This document shows, piece by piece, positions 12,510 to 23,967 of a stretch of DNA of 64,000 nt (position 1 is its first letter; every line of letters starts with the position of its first letter). The position numbers were made by a program, and so were the translations under genes. The notes under the pieces are model-generated. The model was not told the origin of the DNA and did not search any database. It was given only the letters and a program-made list of their open reading frames with translations. Source of the DNA: Podarcis raffonei (taxonomy: Eukaryota; Chordata; Lepidosauria; Squamata; Lacertidae); NCBI RefSeq assembly GCF_027172205.1, contig NC_070606.1, positions 101,904,534 to 101,968,533 on the forward strand. The letters are read 5' to 3'.

Positions 12510-12968
12510 AAAGTGCTGACAAAGGTCCGTATAGTTCAAGCTCTGGTTTTCCCAGTAATGATGTACCATCAAGAAGGCTGATCGTTGGAGAATGGATGCT
12601 TTTGAATTCTGGTGCTGGAGGAGACTCTGGAGAGTCCCATGGACTGCAAGAAGAACAAACCGATCCATTCTGAAGGAAATCAGCCCTGAGTGCTCACTGG
12701 AAGGACAGATCCTGAAGCTGAGGCTCCAAGACTTTGGCCACCTCATGAGAAGAGAAGTCTCCCTGGAAAAGACCCTGATGTTGGGAAAGATGGAGGGCAC
12801 AAGGAGAAGGGGACGACAGAGGACGAGATGGTTGGACAGTGTTCTTGAAGCTACAAATATGAGCCTTACCAAACTGCAGGAGGCAGTGGAAGACAGGAGT
12901 GCCTGGTGTGCTCTGGTCCAGTTGGTCACAAAGAGGCGGACACGACTAAACGACTAAACAACAACAAA
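12510..12968 (+). mobile_element. RTE-BovB LINE, 3' end
   Basis: The translated segment 12592-12957 carries the C-terminal BovB reverse-transcriptase landmarks FEFWCWRRLWRVPWTARR, SILKEISPECSLEG, FGHLMRR, LEKTLMLGKMEGTRRRGRQR and RTRLND. Upstream coding sequence (KVRIVQALVFPVMMYH-like) is frame-disrupted. The end is the BovB-style acgactaaacgactaaacaa followed by AAC repeats. It is a 5'-truncated copy just upstream of the ACAP2 CpG island. BovB is abundant in squamates and supports the taxonomic call. Confidence 0.9.
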
Positions 12969-13374
12969 TGGATGGACCTACAGTAATAGGTCTCTAACGC
13001 CATTTGCACATGTTGCCAGACAACCAGTCCATGCAGAATGTAGGCACCCTATATATAGAAATGAGCAAAGGCTAGCAGGCAGGGCCCATGACTTACATCC
13101 TAGGGGCCGACACAACACAAAACACTGTGGCTGGATGCAGGTTTTATTTGTTTTTTTATCTTATATTGGGGGGGGGCAAGAGAGTGGGGCCCTAAGCTAT
13201 AGCTTGTTTAGCTTATACATAAATCCAGCACTGGGAATCAGCATTGTTAAATCCATCCTGCCGCCATTCTGCTGGGCGGCTGAGCAACACAAGAAATGCA
13301 AAATGAAACCACCAAACCCATCAGGTCTAAAGACAAGCCCCCCTCCTCCCACCCATTAATCCAGATTACAACAG

Positions 13375-13690
13375 GACGTGGGACTGCGGAACTCCCTCCC
13401 ACAGGAGGCTGCCAAGGCCACCAACCTCAATGGCTTGAAAAGATGAAGATTAGACCATTTTACTGGAGGGCTATGGGCGGCTCTGAGGCACAGCGGCTCT
13501 GCTCTTCCTTTGCAGTTTGAGGCCAGCAGTGCTTCTGAATGTCGGTTTCTGGAAAGCACAGCAAGGGGGAGTGCCTCTTGTGCTCAGATCCTGCTGGCTG
13601 GTTTCCTATTAAGGGCTGCTGTGAGAACAGGATGCTGGACTTGATGGGCCACTGGCCAGCAGTCTCATGCTCTCATGTATCCCTTCCCCT
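13375..13690 (+). repeat. CR1-like LINE 3' fragment
   Basis: Begins with ggaactccctcccacaggag (the LPQEA coding end of the CR1-like family) and runs into the 3' UTR phrase gatgctggacttgatgggcc. It is the reverse complement of the family seen near 2.8, 20.1 and 45.8 kb. Confidence 0.6.
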
Positions 13691-13894
13691 GCCTTTCCAA
13701 CCCCAAATCACCAGCCATGGTTGAACTCCCAACTGCCCCAGACAGCAAGGGATTTGGGGAGCTATAGTGTAACGTTATATAGCAAGCCCCCCCAACCCTC
13801 CTTGCCATCAAAGACCCAAATATTCACCACCAGCAGACTCTGTAAGCTTTGGGGAAAGAATTTTGTTTATTTCAGACCAGGATTTATATATAGT

Positions 13895-14142
13895 AGTACC
13901 TTGGTTTACGAACTTAATCCGTTCCGGAAGTCAGTTCTTAAACCAAAGCGTTCTTAAACCAAGGTGTGCTTTCCCATAGCAGCAGGGAAATTTACAAAAG
14001 GAACACACTCAATAGGAAGCGGAACATGTTCTGCTTCCAAGGCAAAGTTCACAAACCAAAACACCTACTTCCAGGTTTGCAGCATTCTTAATCCAAGTTG
14101 TTCATAAACTAAGCTGTTCTTAAACAAAGGTACCACTGTATT
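13895..14142. mobile_element. TIR-bearing MITE (GTACCTTGGTTTA family)
   Basis: The left end agtagtaccttggtttacga pairs with the reverse complement of the right end, ttaaacaaaggtaccactgta. Both ends abut TA, as expected for Tc1/mariner-type insertion. A second copy lies at 15289-15490. There is no coding capacity. Confidence 0.65.
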
Positions 14143-15288
14143 GTTAAACTGCAACTTACACACATTTTATTTGTGCACGTTCAGCTTTACGTACTTGGCA
14201 ATTAGAAAGAAAGAAAGAAAAGGGGCAGGAGTCCAGAAAAAAACCCCAATGTGTTTTGGCTATATGCAATTCTGGCTTCAGGCCTGATCCCTGGAAAGTA
14301 ACCCCCTTGTAGGTTGAGAGCTTACCATACATGATTCTGCTTCAGAAAAGACAGTTGGCTCCTCCATTATTTACCTTGCAATATTATGACCTCTCATCTT
14401 AAAAAATAAAATTAAACATGGTTTTTTAACCATGCTCTAGGCACTCTGTTGGGAAACCTCTTTCCACCTTTTTGGAGAGTTTGGTTCAAAGTCCACCAGG
14501 ATCCAACTTCTCCCCCCCCCCCGCCCCACAAAGGAGAACAACAGGAAACATCCCCTTTGGCTGCAGCCTCAGCAGCTGAACAAATTCAAAAACGCATACA
14601 GTTAAATTAAGAACTTTATTCTAAATACCAAACAACCCAAAACACACTCTGACATTGCATAGAGCAGTGACAGTGAGCAAATGAAGCAGGAAGAGCCTGG
14701 CGAAGGTATCCCACAGCTGAACCTACTGCTGGCAACTCTTTGCGCCTTCGTTTGCGGTGTCCCTCCAGCAGAGAAAGGGGAGGAGGAAGCAGCCCCTCCA
14801 GAGGCTGCCCTGAGAGTTCTCTTTTCGACTTTGTGGGTTCAACACAGGAAGGGCAGTCAACAACTGATGTGTACCTGGCTTGGCTGAGGAAGATGGGAGG
14901 TGTGTGGCTGCTCTCCTGGTGCTTGTCAGCTTGCTTGTCCCCTCAGGGTGAGCACACACCTCTCCCAAGAAAAGCCTGCAAGGCCAGGGGAGGGAGAAGC
15001 AGGCTTGTCGATGGAGCTTGCTTTTGCTATGCCACACAACTAGCCAGAAAGCCAGCCAGCTGCAGACGTGCTGTGCAGGGCAGATCAGAGCACCCATCAG
15101 GTGTTTTCCAATACCTATTGTTAAAGCTGGAGGGGGAGGATTGTGACACCCCAGAAGTAGTACCAAGTCCCCACCACGGCCTTGAGCTAAAGTCAGGAGG
15201 ATGAGCCTGACCGTTCCCTTACACCATAAGCACAAACGCGACATAGCCCTAAAACCCCAATCCTCCCTCTTTTGAGAAATCAACTATG

Positions 15289-15490
15289 GTTGTACCTTGG
15301 AAGTTGAACGGAATCCATTCTGGAAGTCCGTTCGGAAACCAAAACATGGCTTCTGATTGGCTGCAGGAAGTTCCTGCAGCAAATCGGAAGCCATGGAAGC
15401 CCGTTGGACGTTCAGGTTCCAAAGAACGTTTGCAAACTAGAACACTCACTTCCAGGTTTGTGGTGTTCGGGGTCCAAGGTACGACTGTAT
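15289..15490. mobile_element. TIR-bearing MITE, second copy of the GTACCTTGG family
   Basis: The left end ggttgtaccttggaagttga is matched by the right end gtccaaggtacgactgta in inverted orientation. Internal phrases such as cttccaggtttg are shared with the copy at 13895-14142. Confidence 0.65.
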
Positions 15491-18400
15491 TAAATGCATG
15501 CTTCAATGAAATACCATTCTTTGATGAATGAACTCTGCATTTTCAAAGACTGGGTAACGACTGACCTATCAAAACTGTGGAGTGTGCAATCGGCAGGGAA
15601 TCACTGCAATGCTTAGGCAGGGAAGGCAGCTCAGCCTTTTGCATGGTAGATTGAGCCCCCTCCCGCCCGCTGGGCAGACAATGGACGGAGGTTCATAAAA
15701 TGTAATCATTCTGGTTTCAATTGCCTAGAAGTGTTACACTGTATGTTTTGAACTTGGCTGAAGGGGGGGAAAGATACAAAATCTTCAGAAATTCATATAG
15801 AATCAATGCCTTAACCTTAATCAATTATACTTGGATCGTAGTCTGGGCAGATTATAAGACTGCATGCTAAGGAAAGAAAGGAGGCTGTTCACAAGAGATT
15901 CAGCCGCTGGGGGTGGGGCCTGAAAAGCAGCTTCTCTCCCTCCCCCGCCCGAGGAGAGGAGGTTCTTCCCCTGGCACCTGCACTTGCCATGTCCTGGTGA
16001 AGAACCGGCACTCATGCAGAGCTCTCTTGGAAGGATCCCTCCTGCACATTCCCAGGGGAAGTCAGAGGCCACCAGCTCCCAGAAACCCCTCTGCTCTTCA
16101 TAACGCTTATATACCTTGATTTGGTATTTTAAAATGCTGCAGCTTGGCAGGAAAAGGGCCATCAACACATGCAAGACGAAGGGCCCCAAAGGCTCAGAGA
16201 GGCTGGGCAGGGCAGGCAACTCTGGCCTCAGCATCATGCAGTCAACTCCTCCTCTCAAATGCAGGCATTTCTCTTTGCAGAGGAGCCTGAAGTCCAAAGG
16301 AGGTTTCCACAGATGGTGGGCCAGCAGAACAGGCTAAACTCCCCCAGGGCCAAGGGGGAGATTCACAAGCAATCAGGATGGCTTGAGGAAGCAAGCCAGT
16401 GGTATTAGACTTGTTTATTTAGGGTCAGTGCTGTACAGAACAGACAACATCCCTGCCCAGAGGCTCACAATCTCAGCCAGCCAACTAGGGGGCTGGGGGT
16501 GGGTGCCCTGGAGATGTAGCTCACTGGGACCAAGTGGGATACAAGTCAATGTCACTTCACCATGATGTTGTCAGAATAGGGCCGGCAGGGGTGGGGCTGG
16601 GAGCTGGAGTGCAACCAGCATCTGGAGATCTGCTTTAAAGAGCAGAACATTCACTACAAGTTCTTCTCATGGGAAAATGCAATCAAAAGAAACTACACTT
16701 TTACTTAAAACATCAAAATTAAACTGCAAACGGGAAGCCAGACAGTGACTCTGATGTGGTAACACTTACATGCAATTCCACACAGCCTGGACTTTTGTGG
16801 AAAGGTTAAGCTTGTTTCAACAGCCCCCTCCCCATTTTATCTATATTAAATGACTACACACACATCTTTTTTGTAAGGGTACAAAGAGCCTAATGTTTTA
16901 AGACGGCCCTGGAATGCAATACTATAACTTTCAATGTGTTGTTCAGATGTCACACAGTAAACAAGCCACTTTAAAACAGATCCATAGAGTCATATGGAGT
17001 TGGGTCAACACATTGAATTTAGATCAAAATTAGGAAATGAAAAGCCAAAGCAGGATTGTCTCTCTACTCAAGTCTGGAGAGAGGGAACAAGCCAGACCCC
17101 CGACTCTTTCTCCCCTGCCTTCATCCATCAGCCAGGACCCCACTGCTTGGGGCCTCCAGCACGAAGGCTGGTCTTCCATCCACAACCACTTACAGGTGGC
17201 TGCTCTGGCTCCTCACTAGGGCTGCATGGCAGCACAGTTCACCAGGCCACCCTATCGCTCTGGACAGGAAGAAAGAGGGAGACGGGAGCCAGAGAATCTT
17301 CCAGCAAAGCTGACTTCCCTCCAACTTTGGGAAAGTGTGGCAGCCCCTGGGGTGCCTCAGCTGACAAGGTGGCACACAGTTCAATGGAGATTCAGGGTGA
17401 AAAAGCCCACAGGACAACACTCCACAGCCAAGCCCACAAGCAGAAGCAGAGAGCGTTGCAGAGCCTGGCAGGGCTGGAGCACCATTTCCAGGCTCAGAAC
17501 AGCCCCCACGTAACAGCAGGAAGCTCTGGGAAGCATGGAGGGAATGCAGAGCCCTGTTTCTCCTTCATTTTGCTCCTGGCTGCATGAATGCCGCCTCCCT
17601 CTCGGCCTCTTTCTCCCCCTCCAGCAACAAGATACAGACTAGCAAGATTAACAACCAAGAAGAAATATTCTACAAAAAGAAGCCTATTAATCAATCAATC
17701 AATCCCTTTTTTTTCTTTTCAAAATACCTTGTCAATTGTCAAGCGGTTCAGTGTAAGGGTTCATCTATTCTAGTCGTAAAGTTTGGCACATCAATGCCAA
17801 AGCCCTTCTACCAGGCATGTGGCCACTTTAAGTCCTAGAAGGTCCTGCCAAATAGAATAGGAGAAAGCAAAGTGACTGATTGTTTCAAAACCATAAAGAG
17901 GAGCAACACGGATGTGCCAAAGTCACCTGCATTGTACGTCATGTGATCCTGCTGTTTATGCGTGAAGCCGTCTTCTCTGTGGCTGCCAGGCACAAGAATC
18001 AGCCAGCTCAGCAGAGTTTTCCGTCTGCCTAAGAGAAAAGTCTCGCCGGCTCCCACCACACTTGGCAACACTAAGTGGGAGCCGACCTGCTCCTCAGTTA
18101 CTTGAGTCACAACTGCAGGTGTGCAATGCAGTAAATACAAAGGTGTGGCTTCAGGATCAGCTACAGTCCTGAGCAGACTTCTTCTAGGCTGTGTGCAATT
18201 TTCTCAAGTGGGTCGCTAGGATCAGGTGCTGTAGGAAAGAGAAAAAAAGAAACAGGGAATTTCTCACCAGCTGCAGTTTGCATCACAAAAGATTGTTCAT
18301 CTGTGGGGCAAGCGTTCACCCTCAGAGGAGCAGAGGCCAGATGGTCAGATGCCTGCATGCAGCATCATTCTTGTTCATCTTGACAGGGTGAAACTCCAAA

Positions 18401-18896
18401 TGGTCAACCTGAGTCCATCAAACACATGGGTCATCTCCGCTGGCTGCAGAAGCCAAGAGTCCTCTTAGCCACCAGTGATTGTTTCTGACATGAGACACAG
18501 CAATTGCTTGGCCTGCATAAACACCCCTCAACCAGCTTTATGGGCAGCTCTGCAAGGGTCCCACCCCCAGTGTCCATCACCCACATGCTTCAACCACCTT
18601 TCAGGTCACAAAAGCTGCCCTCCCGGACTGCAGGCCTGGAAGGATACCAGGTGACCTTCTCTTTACATGCCTGAAGCCACCCGGGAAATAAATCCAACTT
18701 GGGCAACCAAGCACAAGAGACCGAGGCATCCACACCTCATGGTCAGGATTCTGCATCTGCCACACAGAATCCCAGCAAGAACTGGACCAGCCCCAAGTCT
18801 AGCACCATTTTTGAACAGGCTGGCCAAGGAGGTACATCTACCCTAGAGAAGACTAAGCAGGAAGGAACAGGGAGAGGCAGAACTATACATATATAA

Positions 18897-18942
<46 letters not shown>

Positions 18943-20084
18943 AACCCACAGCTGTCAAGCAGGTGGCTGAAGAGACAAAAGGGAAGGGAGCAGCATCTTC
19001 GACTAACAGCAGTGCACCAGGTGACCGGGCAGGGGAGAGATCAGCCACTCACAGATCAACCAGTTGTGCCAAAGCAATGCCATTTTTGTTGGACTTGGTT
19101 CTCAAGGATAAAATAACCTCAGCACGGTACACAGTTGGTGGCTTCAGCCCCACACCCAGCCCTCCATTCAAAGGCAGCAAGTGAGCAACTGAGAGCAGGC
19201 AACTCAACCCAGGCTTGCCCCTCTGCTTGGAGAAAAGATGAGTCTACAGGCCTGCATGTTAGAGGGAAGCCCTTCATTGGGCTCTGCAGTGGTGGGAAGG
19301 GCAAAGACGGAGCCCTGGTCATGCAACTGGAGATCGTAGGAGACCAAGTGAAAGCCACAGGGAGCTTAGTGGAAGGAGCCCAACTCACAAGCACCCCAGG
19401 GCCTTGCTGGGGGAGAAGACCAGGTGCCTGGGCAGCCAGAACCTCCTGCACGTAGGCCACCCATTCTGGCATGCCAGCATGAAGGAGACAAACACAGAAG
19501 GACCCCCCCCCCAAAGACCCAGTTGAAAGGACTGCAACCCCTCCTCAACTGAATCAAGATTCAAGGCCTGCTCTTGCCCTAATACTGTGCTGAAAAGAGA
19601 GATGAAGTATCCTACAGGGAGTTCTAAGTGACTCAGGCTCACAGGAAGTTCAGAAATGCGCATGCTTCAGCTTCCTTTGCTCTGTGAACTGCACAGCTTC
19701 ACAAGAAAGATCATCCGCAGAATTACGGCCAGCAGCTAAGCAGCACGACGTCCTCGGGGTTCTGGTGGGAAGATTCACTAGGCCTTGATTTGATTCTCAT
19801 CTGCTTTATTCCTACTACTCTGAATGTCATGGCTAACATATTATTCAACAGTCCCAATCTGTCAGAAAGAAGACAACAGTAAAAAACAAAACAAAAACAA
19901 AACTCGCCTCAGTCAAGAAATAGGCACAAAACGTGTTTCAGACTGGCCAGAATACGATGGGCAGGCACTGTTTCAGTGCACTTGCAAAATGATAAAATTA
20001 TGGGGGCGGACCAGGACCTATGCATGCTTCCAGAGGTTGAAGTGATGGCAGAACCCCCTGCAGGATCCAGTCCAAGGGCAGAAC

Positions 20085-20596
20085 TCTGTTCTCAAAGGGG
20101 CCAACCAGTTGCCCCTAAGGGATGCCCGCAAGCAGGACATGAGTGCAACGCACCAGGGAACACCAGCCGCTGGTACGGAGAGACTGTCTGCCTCTGGCAG
20201 AGGCGGCAGAAGCACAGCCACTGTGGTTGGTCACTGGGGGAGCCTGATTTGCCAAGCTTTTCTCTAAACCTCTTTTAATGCCACCCAAGTTGCGCCCATC
20301 TCTGCTTCCTGTGGGAGGGAATGCCATAACTTGACTCTGCGCTGTGTGAAAGATGTTCTTTAGTCCCAATTTTATACCTCTATCATGTTTCCTGTTGCTT
20401 GTCTTTCCTCTGAACTAAAAATATTGTCACCTTTCCTCACTGGTTCGCTGTTTCACCCCCTTGTCCTTATCTCAACTTCTTCCAGCTCTACAATATTCTT
20501 TTTGAGGCGACATTCCAAACTGCACCACAAATTTGTGCAATGACATAACAATTTTGGCAGTTTTATTCTTAATCCCTTTCCTAAAAATCCCTAGCC
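20085..20596 (-). repeat. CR1-like LINE fragment
   Basis: On the minus strand this contains the family's coding end (gttatggcattccctccc, LPQEA region) and more 5' sequence, up to gggatttttaggaaagggat. It abuts a palindromic MITE at 20598. Confidence 0.6.
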
Positions 20597-20597
20597 C

Positions 20598-20733
20598 AGG
20601 TATAAGCAAACTCCAGCCCTCCAGATGTTTGGGACAATTCCCATCATCCCTAGCTAACAGTACCAGTGGTCAGGGATGATGGGAATTGTAGTCCCAAACA
20701 TTTGAAGGGCCGGAATTTGCCTATTCAAAGTGA
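20598..20733. mobile_element. Palindromic hAT-like MITE
   Basis: The arms aactccagccctccagatgt and acatttgaagggccggaatt are imperfect inverted repeats around a central accagtggtcagggatg. Same family as 11450-11578 and 24832-24962. Confidence 0.75.
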
Positions 20734-20734
20734 A

Positions 20735-21600
20735 TCATTATTTAATAACAAAACTGGTCTATAATTCTTTACACTCAATAAATCTGTGCCTTGTTTTGGA
20801 ATCAAAGTAATATAGGCTTCTTTCCATGTCTTTGGGATCAGTCCTTTTGTCAATATATTGTTCATAACATCTCTTAACAGGGATATCAATTGTTCACCTA
20901 ATATTTTATAATACTTTACTGTAAATCCGTCTGGTCCAGGTGCCTTCCCAATCCTTCCCTGTTTACCGTATTTTTCGCTCTATAGGATGCACCGGACCAT
21001 AGGAGGGGGAGAACAGGGAAAAAAAAAATTCTCCCCCTCTCTGCTCAGCGCCCCTTCAGCGAAGCGGCAGGAAAAACGGAGCCCCTTCCATTTCTCCTCC
21101 CGCTTCGCTGAAGGGGCGTTGCGCAGAGAGGGAAAACTGTACAGCGCCTCTCCAGCGAAGCGAAGCAAGAGGGATCACTGTGCACCGACCCCTCTCGCTC
21201 TCCAGGCTTCAGGCAGCTATCCGCAAGCCTTTGGAGCGCAGCAGGAACTCCTACTGCACTCTGAAAGCTTGCGGATAGCCACCTGAAGCCCCCGGAGTGC
21301 AGCGGGAGTTCCCACTGCGCTCCAGGGGCTTCAGGCAGCTTCAGCAAAAGCAATACAAAGCCTCCAGAGCGCGGGGGAAGCTCTCTCTCTGCGCTTCGGA
21401 GGCTTCGCGTTGCTATCGCTGAAGCCAAGGAGCCTGCATTCGCTCCATAGGATGCACACACATTTCCCCTTCATTTTTGGAGGGGGAAAAGTGCATCCTA
21501 TAGAGCAAAAAATACAGTAATTGCTGTTTGAACTTCCATAGTTGTTATTAATGAGTTCAATTGATTTTGTTTTTCCTGCAGGATCTAATAAAAACAAACT
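20735..21600 (-). mobile_element. L1 LINE ORF2 fragment, interrupted by a MITE
   Basis: On the minus strand 20735-20963 reads GKAPGPDGFTVKYYK, TKGLIPKTWKEAYITLIPK and VKNYRPV, the L1 reverse-transcriptase region. The upstream continuation is at 21522-21600. A 556-bp TA-flanked MITE at 20966-21521 splits the copy. Confidence 0.8.
20966..21521. mobile_element. TA-flanked MITE with complex internal palindromes
   Basis: Terminal inverted repeats are ccgtatttttcgctctatag on the left and the inverse of ctatagagcaaaaaatacag on the right, each bordered by TA. It sits inside L1 ORF2, and removing it with one TA restores continuous L1-like sequence. The interior is GC-rich and built of inverted repeats, for example ccccttcagcgaagcgg with ccgcttcgctgaagggg, and gcagctatccgcaagc with gcttgcggatagcc. 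TA duplication points to the Tc1/mariner superfamily; no transposase is present. Confidence 0.8.
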
Positions 21601-21604
21601 ATGT

Positions 21605-21700
21605 CTCAGAGCCCTTGATCATTTTATTGTGTAAAACACTTCTGAAATGATATGGTCAAAGCTATTTTGTTTCCCATAAATGTAGTATGGTCAATGATGC
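21605..21700. repeat. Left arm of a distant inverted repeat
   Basis: About 95 bases (including gtgtaaaacacttctg and aatgatatggtcaaa) recur in inverse orientation at 23872-23967 with roughly 85 percent identity by eye. The two arms enclose the L1 and hAT material between them. The identity of the repeated unit is unclear; it may be an L1 UTR. Confidence 0.7.
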
Positions 21701-22393
21701 TGTTTTAACCACTGTATGCAATATGACCTTTCTGAATCAGCAAGAAAAAATGTATTTATTTTTGTACTTTAAAAACATCCAACAAGTTTCTTGTGAATGA
21801 AACCAAAGGATTTAGGCAATAAGTATCAGACTTGAGGGATTCTCTTCTCCCCCGGCAGCTTCAAGGATCAAAGAAAAAGCAGGAAATCTTATTTGGTGGT
21901 TTTAATTCAGCAAATACGGAGCCCGGCAAGCAGCTCCATCTAAACACCATTGTGACAATGCTCACTCTGAGCCTCTCCCCCTCCTTCCCCAGCAACAGCC
22001 AGTAGGTTTTAAATTGGAAAATACAGATTTGTTAGATCTTGAAGGACATGACAACAGATTTGGATGCCATGCGTACCTGTGGAATTATAAAGGGAAAGCG
22101 CATATTCCATAATCACATAATCAGGAGATCACTTTTAAAAGTATGGGAAAGATATAAAGATTTATTAGAACAAAAGACTCTGTGGTAGTTGTCACCAACG
22201 GAAGCAACATCAATTAAAAAAAAGGAGAGAAAAATGGCTTACGTATAGAGATCTTTTAATAGAAATAGAAGGGAAATTAAAATGGAAAGATTTTGAAGAG
22301 ATTCGAGATCATGTTAATGATTGGTTGCAATATTTTCAAGTAAATGGGGTTTTTAAATAAGATAAAAAGAAATGATTTAGCTATACTCTATCT

Positions 22394-23633
22394 CACGGGT
22401 GTCAAACACAAGGCCCACGGGCCAAATCCGGCCCGCCAGACCTCGTCATGTGGCCCGTGTAGCCACCGCCGGCCGACAGCCTTCACCTTTTATTCTTGCT
22501 TTTTTTCCCCTACAGTGTGTCGCTCTCTTTCCCCCCTTCTCCTCATTCCTATTGGCTCAGCTCCTGGAAGCCAGACAACCAATGGCTGCGCTCAGAGGAG
22601 TCTCGCGGGGAAGCGGAGGTGTGGGGGCCCACGTGACTCGCATGCCGGCAGCCGGCTGAGCGAGCGCGTTAGGTACGGAAGCTAGGAGCCAAAATGGAGG
22701 AGTACGCGCGCGAGCCTTGGTGAGGAGTCGCATTTCCGCCTCCCGCTTCTCCCGGAAGAGACCAAAAGCGGAACGGAGGGGCAGCAGGTTTGGTTCTTAG
22801 GAGGCAGGGCTGGCAGACCCGCTTAGCCTTCCTTTTTTCGGGACCGGCGGCGGGCAAGTGACCTTGGGGAGCCGCGAGTGGGTCAGCCGCCGCAGCCGCC
22901 CGACCGGTTGCAAGGGCTGGGGAAGCCTCTCTTGGCCGGGGCGGCGGGGAGCGCCTTGCTTCTGCCTTGGCCAGCTCCCTTGCGGGTGGATGAAGTACCC
23001 GATCCCAATGGATCCGAGAGACGCGGGGTGGGCTGAAGTTCCCTGTGCCCGGCAAAATGGGCAGGTTCATTTTGTCCTTTGGCGGAACGCAATTGCAGAA
23101 AGGAGGGCGTCTTTTTGCTAAATTGGAAGCTCCTCGGAGTGCCCTTTTAATCTCCCATTTAGCAACTCGGATTTACATGGCCATAACTGGCTATAAGTGA
23201 AGGTGCTCTGCAGGTCCATGGGGGCAATACTGGCCAGTTTCTCGTTCGTCCTTCACCTATGTTTCCAATTTGCTGAGGCTTTGTAGGAAATTGCTGGACT
23301 GATACCACCTGTGCATTATGTGTATTCTTCAGCAACATGGTGCATGCTCAGGTTACAATTAAAAGCGGGTTGGTTAAGAGATGCTGAGTGTACACTTTTG
23401 CTTTATAAGATTAAAAACACATTGTAGGACTATGCAAACAAAAAATATAATACTGCAGAACAGCGGTATCACCTTGCCAGCACTTTATGGATGAGGTTGC
23501 TAGATCCACTGTACATGGGTTGGGGTGGGGAGATAATAAAGAGTGGACACATAGTCCTACAGATACAACCGGCCCTTTGAGGGTGACCAAACTGCTGATG
23601 CGGCCCCCGATGAATTTGAGTTTGACACCCCTG
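22394..23633 (+). mobile_element. Non-autonomous hAT element carrying a captured TIMM17 first exon
   Basis: The ends are CACGGGTGTCAAACAC and the inverse of GAGTTTGACACCCCTG, the CAGGGGTGTCAAAC type of hAT (Charlie-like) transposons. They are flanked by the perfect 8-bp duplication CTCTATCT at 22386-22393 and 23634-23641. No transposase frame is seen. From about 22530 to 23060 the element is GC- and CpG-rich, with CCAAT boxes in both orientations (cctattggctc, accaatggctg). An ATG at 22694 opens MEEYAREP plus TG, followed by a consensus 5' splice site GTGAGG. As I recall them, TIMM17A and TIMM17B begin MEEYAREPC. So the element probably copied a TIMM17 promoter, first exon and start of intron 1. 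Confidence 0.85.
22694..22719 (+). pseudogene. Captured TIMM17A/B exon 1 (MEEYAREP + TG)
   Basis: Twenty-six coding bases in good context (aaaATGG) encode the first eight residues of mitochondrial inner-membrane translocase subunit Tim17 and two bases of the cysteine codon, then GTGAGG. No second exon (PWRIVDDCGG) is found downstream before the element ends, so this is not a working gene. It could still act as a promoter or as a donor exon if transcribed. TIMM17A and TIMM17B cannot be told apart from this exon. Confidence 0.75.
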
Positions 23634-23871
23634 CTCTATCTAGATTTTAAAGAGAAATTGTAGAGGATAACACTAAAATACTGAAGAAAATGTATAATTT
23701 ATTGTTAGAATGGGAAACCAAAGATGAAGAAGTTAAATGTGTAATGATTAAATGGGCAATATGACAAATGTTATATTGTGTTATTTGGTTGAATATTAAA
23801 TTGTAAAATCCAATCTATCTATCGTCACATATACATGCACACACACACACACCTTCATTACCATATTACAC

Positions 23872-23967
23872 GTATGAGAAACAAAATAGATTTGACCATA
23901 TCATTGCAGAAGTGTTTTACACAAAAAAATGAACAAAGGCTCTGAGACGTATTTTGTTTTTATTAAG
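23872..23967. repeat. Right arm of a distant inverted repeat
   Basis: Reverse complement of the arm at 21605-21700. It is followed by aatcaataaaacttaatttt, which resembles the polyadenylation end of an L1. Confidence 0.7.

Larger units (their letters stand above)
12970..20080. other. Intergenic region between ACAP2 and PPP1R2, part 1
   Basis: No protein-coding gene was recognised in about 7 kb. Repeats listed separately account for some of it. A (CA)n run lies at 18905-18937. An AATAAA on the minus strand near 14608 sits at the edge of a non-repetitive stretch (14600-15250), which could be a transcript end, but no exons were identified. Confidence 0.5.
22010..23800 (+). mobile_element. L1 LINE ORF2 C-terminal region, interrupted by a hAT element
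   Basis: The plus-strand parts 22010-22393 and 23634-23800 translate in pieces as L1 ORF2, including RRSLLKVWERYKDLLEQK and, after the interruption, KKMYNLLLEWETKDEEVKC. A 1240-bp hAT element with an 8-bp target duplication splits it. The coding sequence is otherwise degraded. Confidence 0.75.

Noticed and set aside
11284-12511. Long open frames of 200-270 codons on both strands around the ACAP2 promoter
   Set aside because: They are Pro/Arg/Gly/Ala-rich, overlap in several frames and follow CpG-island composition. None resembles a known protein, and ACAP2 exon 1 explains the locus.
14600-15250. Possible 3' end of an unknown minus-strand gene (AATAAA near 14608, open frames upstream)
   Set aside because: No homology or splice structure could be supported. 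It is noted only as unannotated sequence.
18905-18937. Open frames through CA, CT and trinucleotide runs as possible proteins (also at 3924, 36418, 46180, 49288, 60459 and 63609)
   Set aside because: They are simple repeats that are open by composition.
22394-23633. A genuine TIMM17 gene at this site
   Set aside because: Only exon 1 is present. It lies within sharp transposon ends and a target duplication inside an L1, and no later exons follow.
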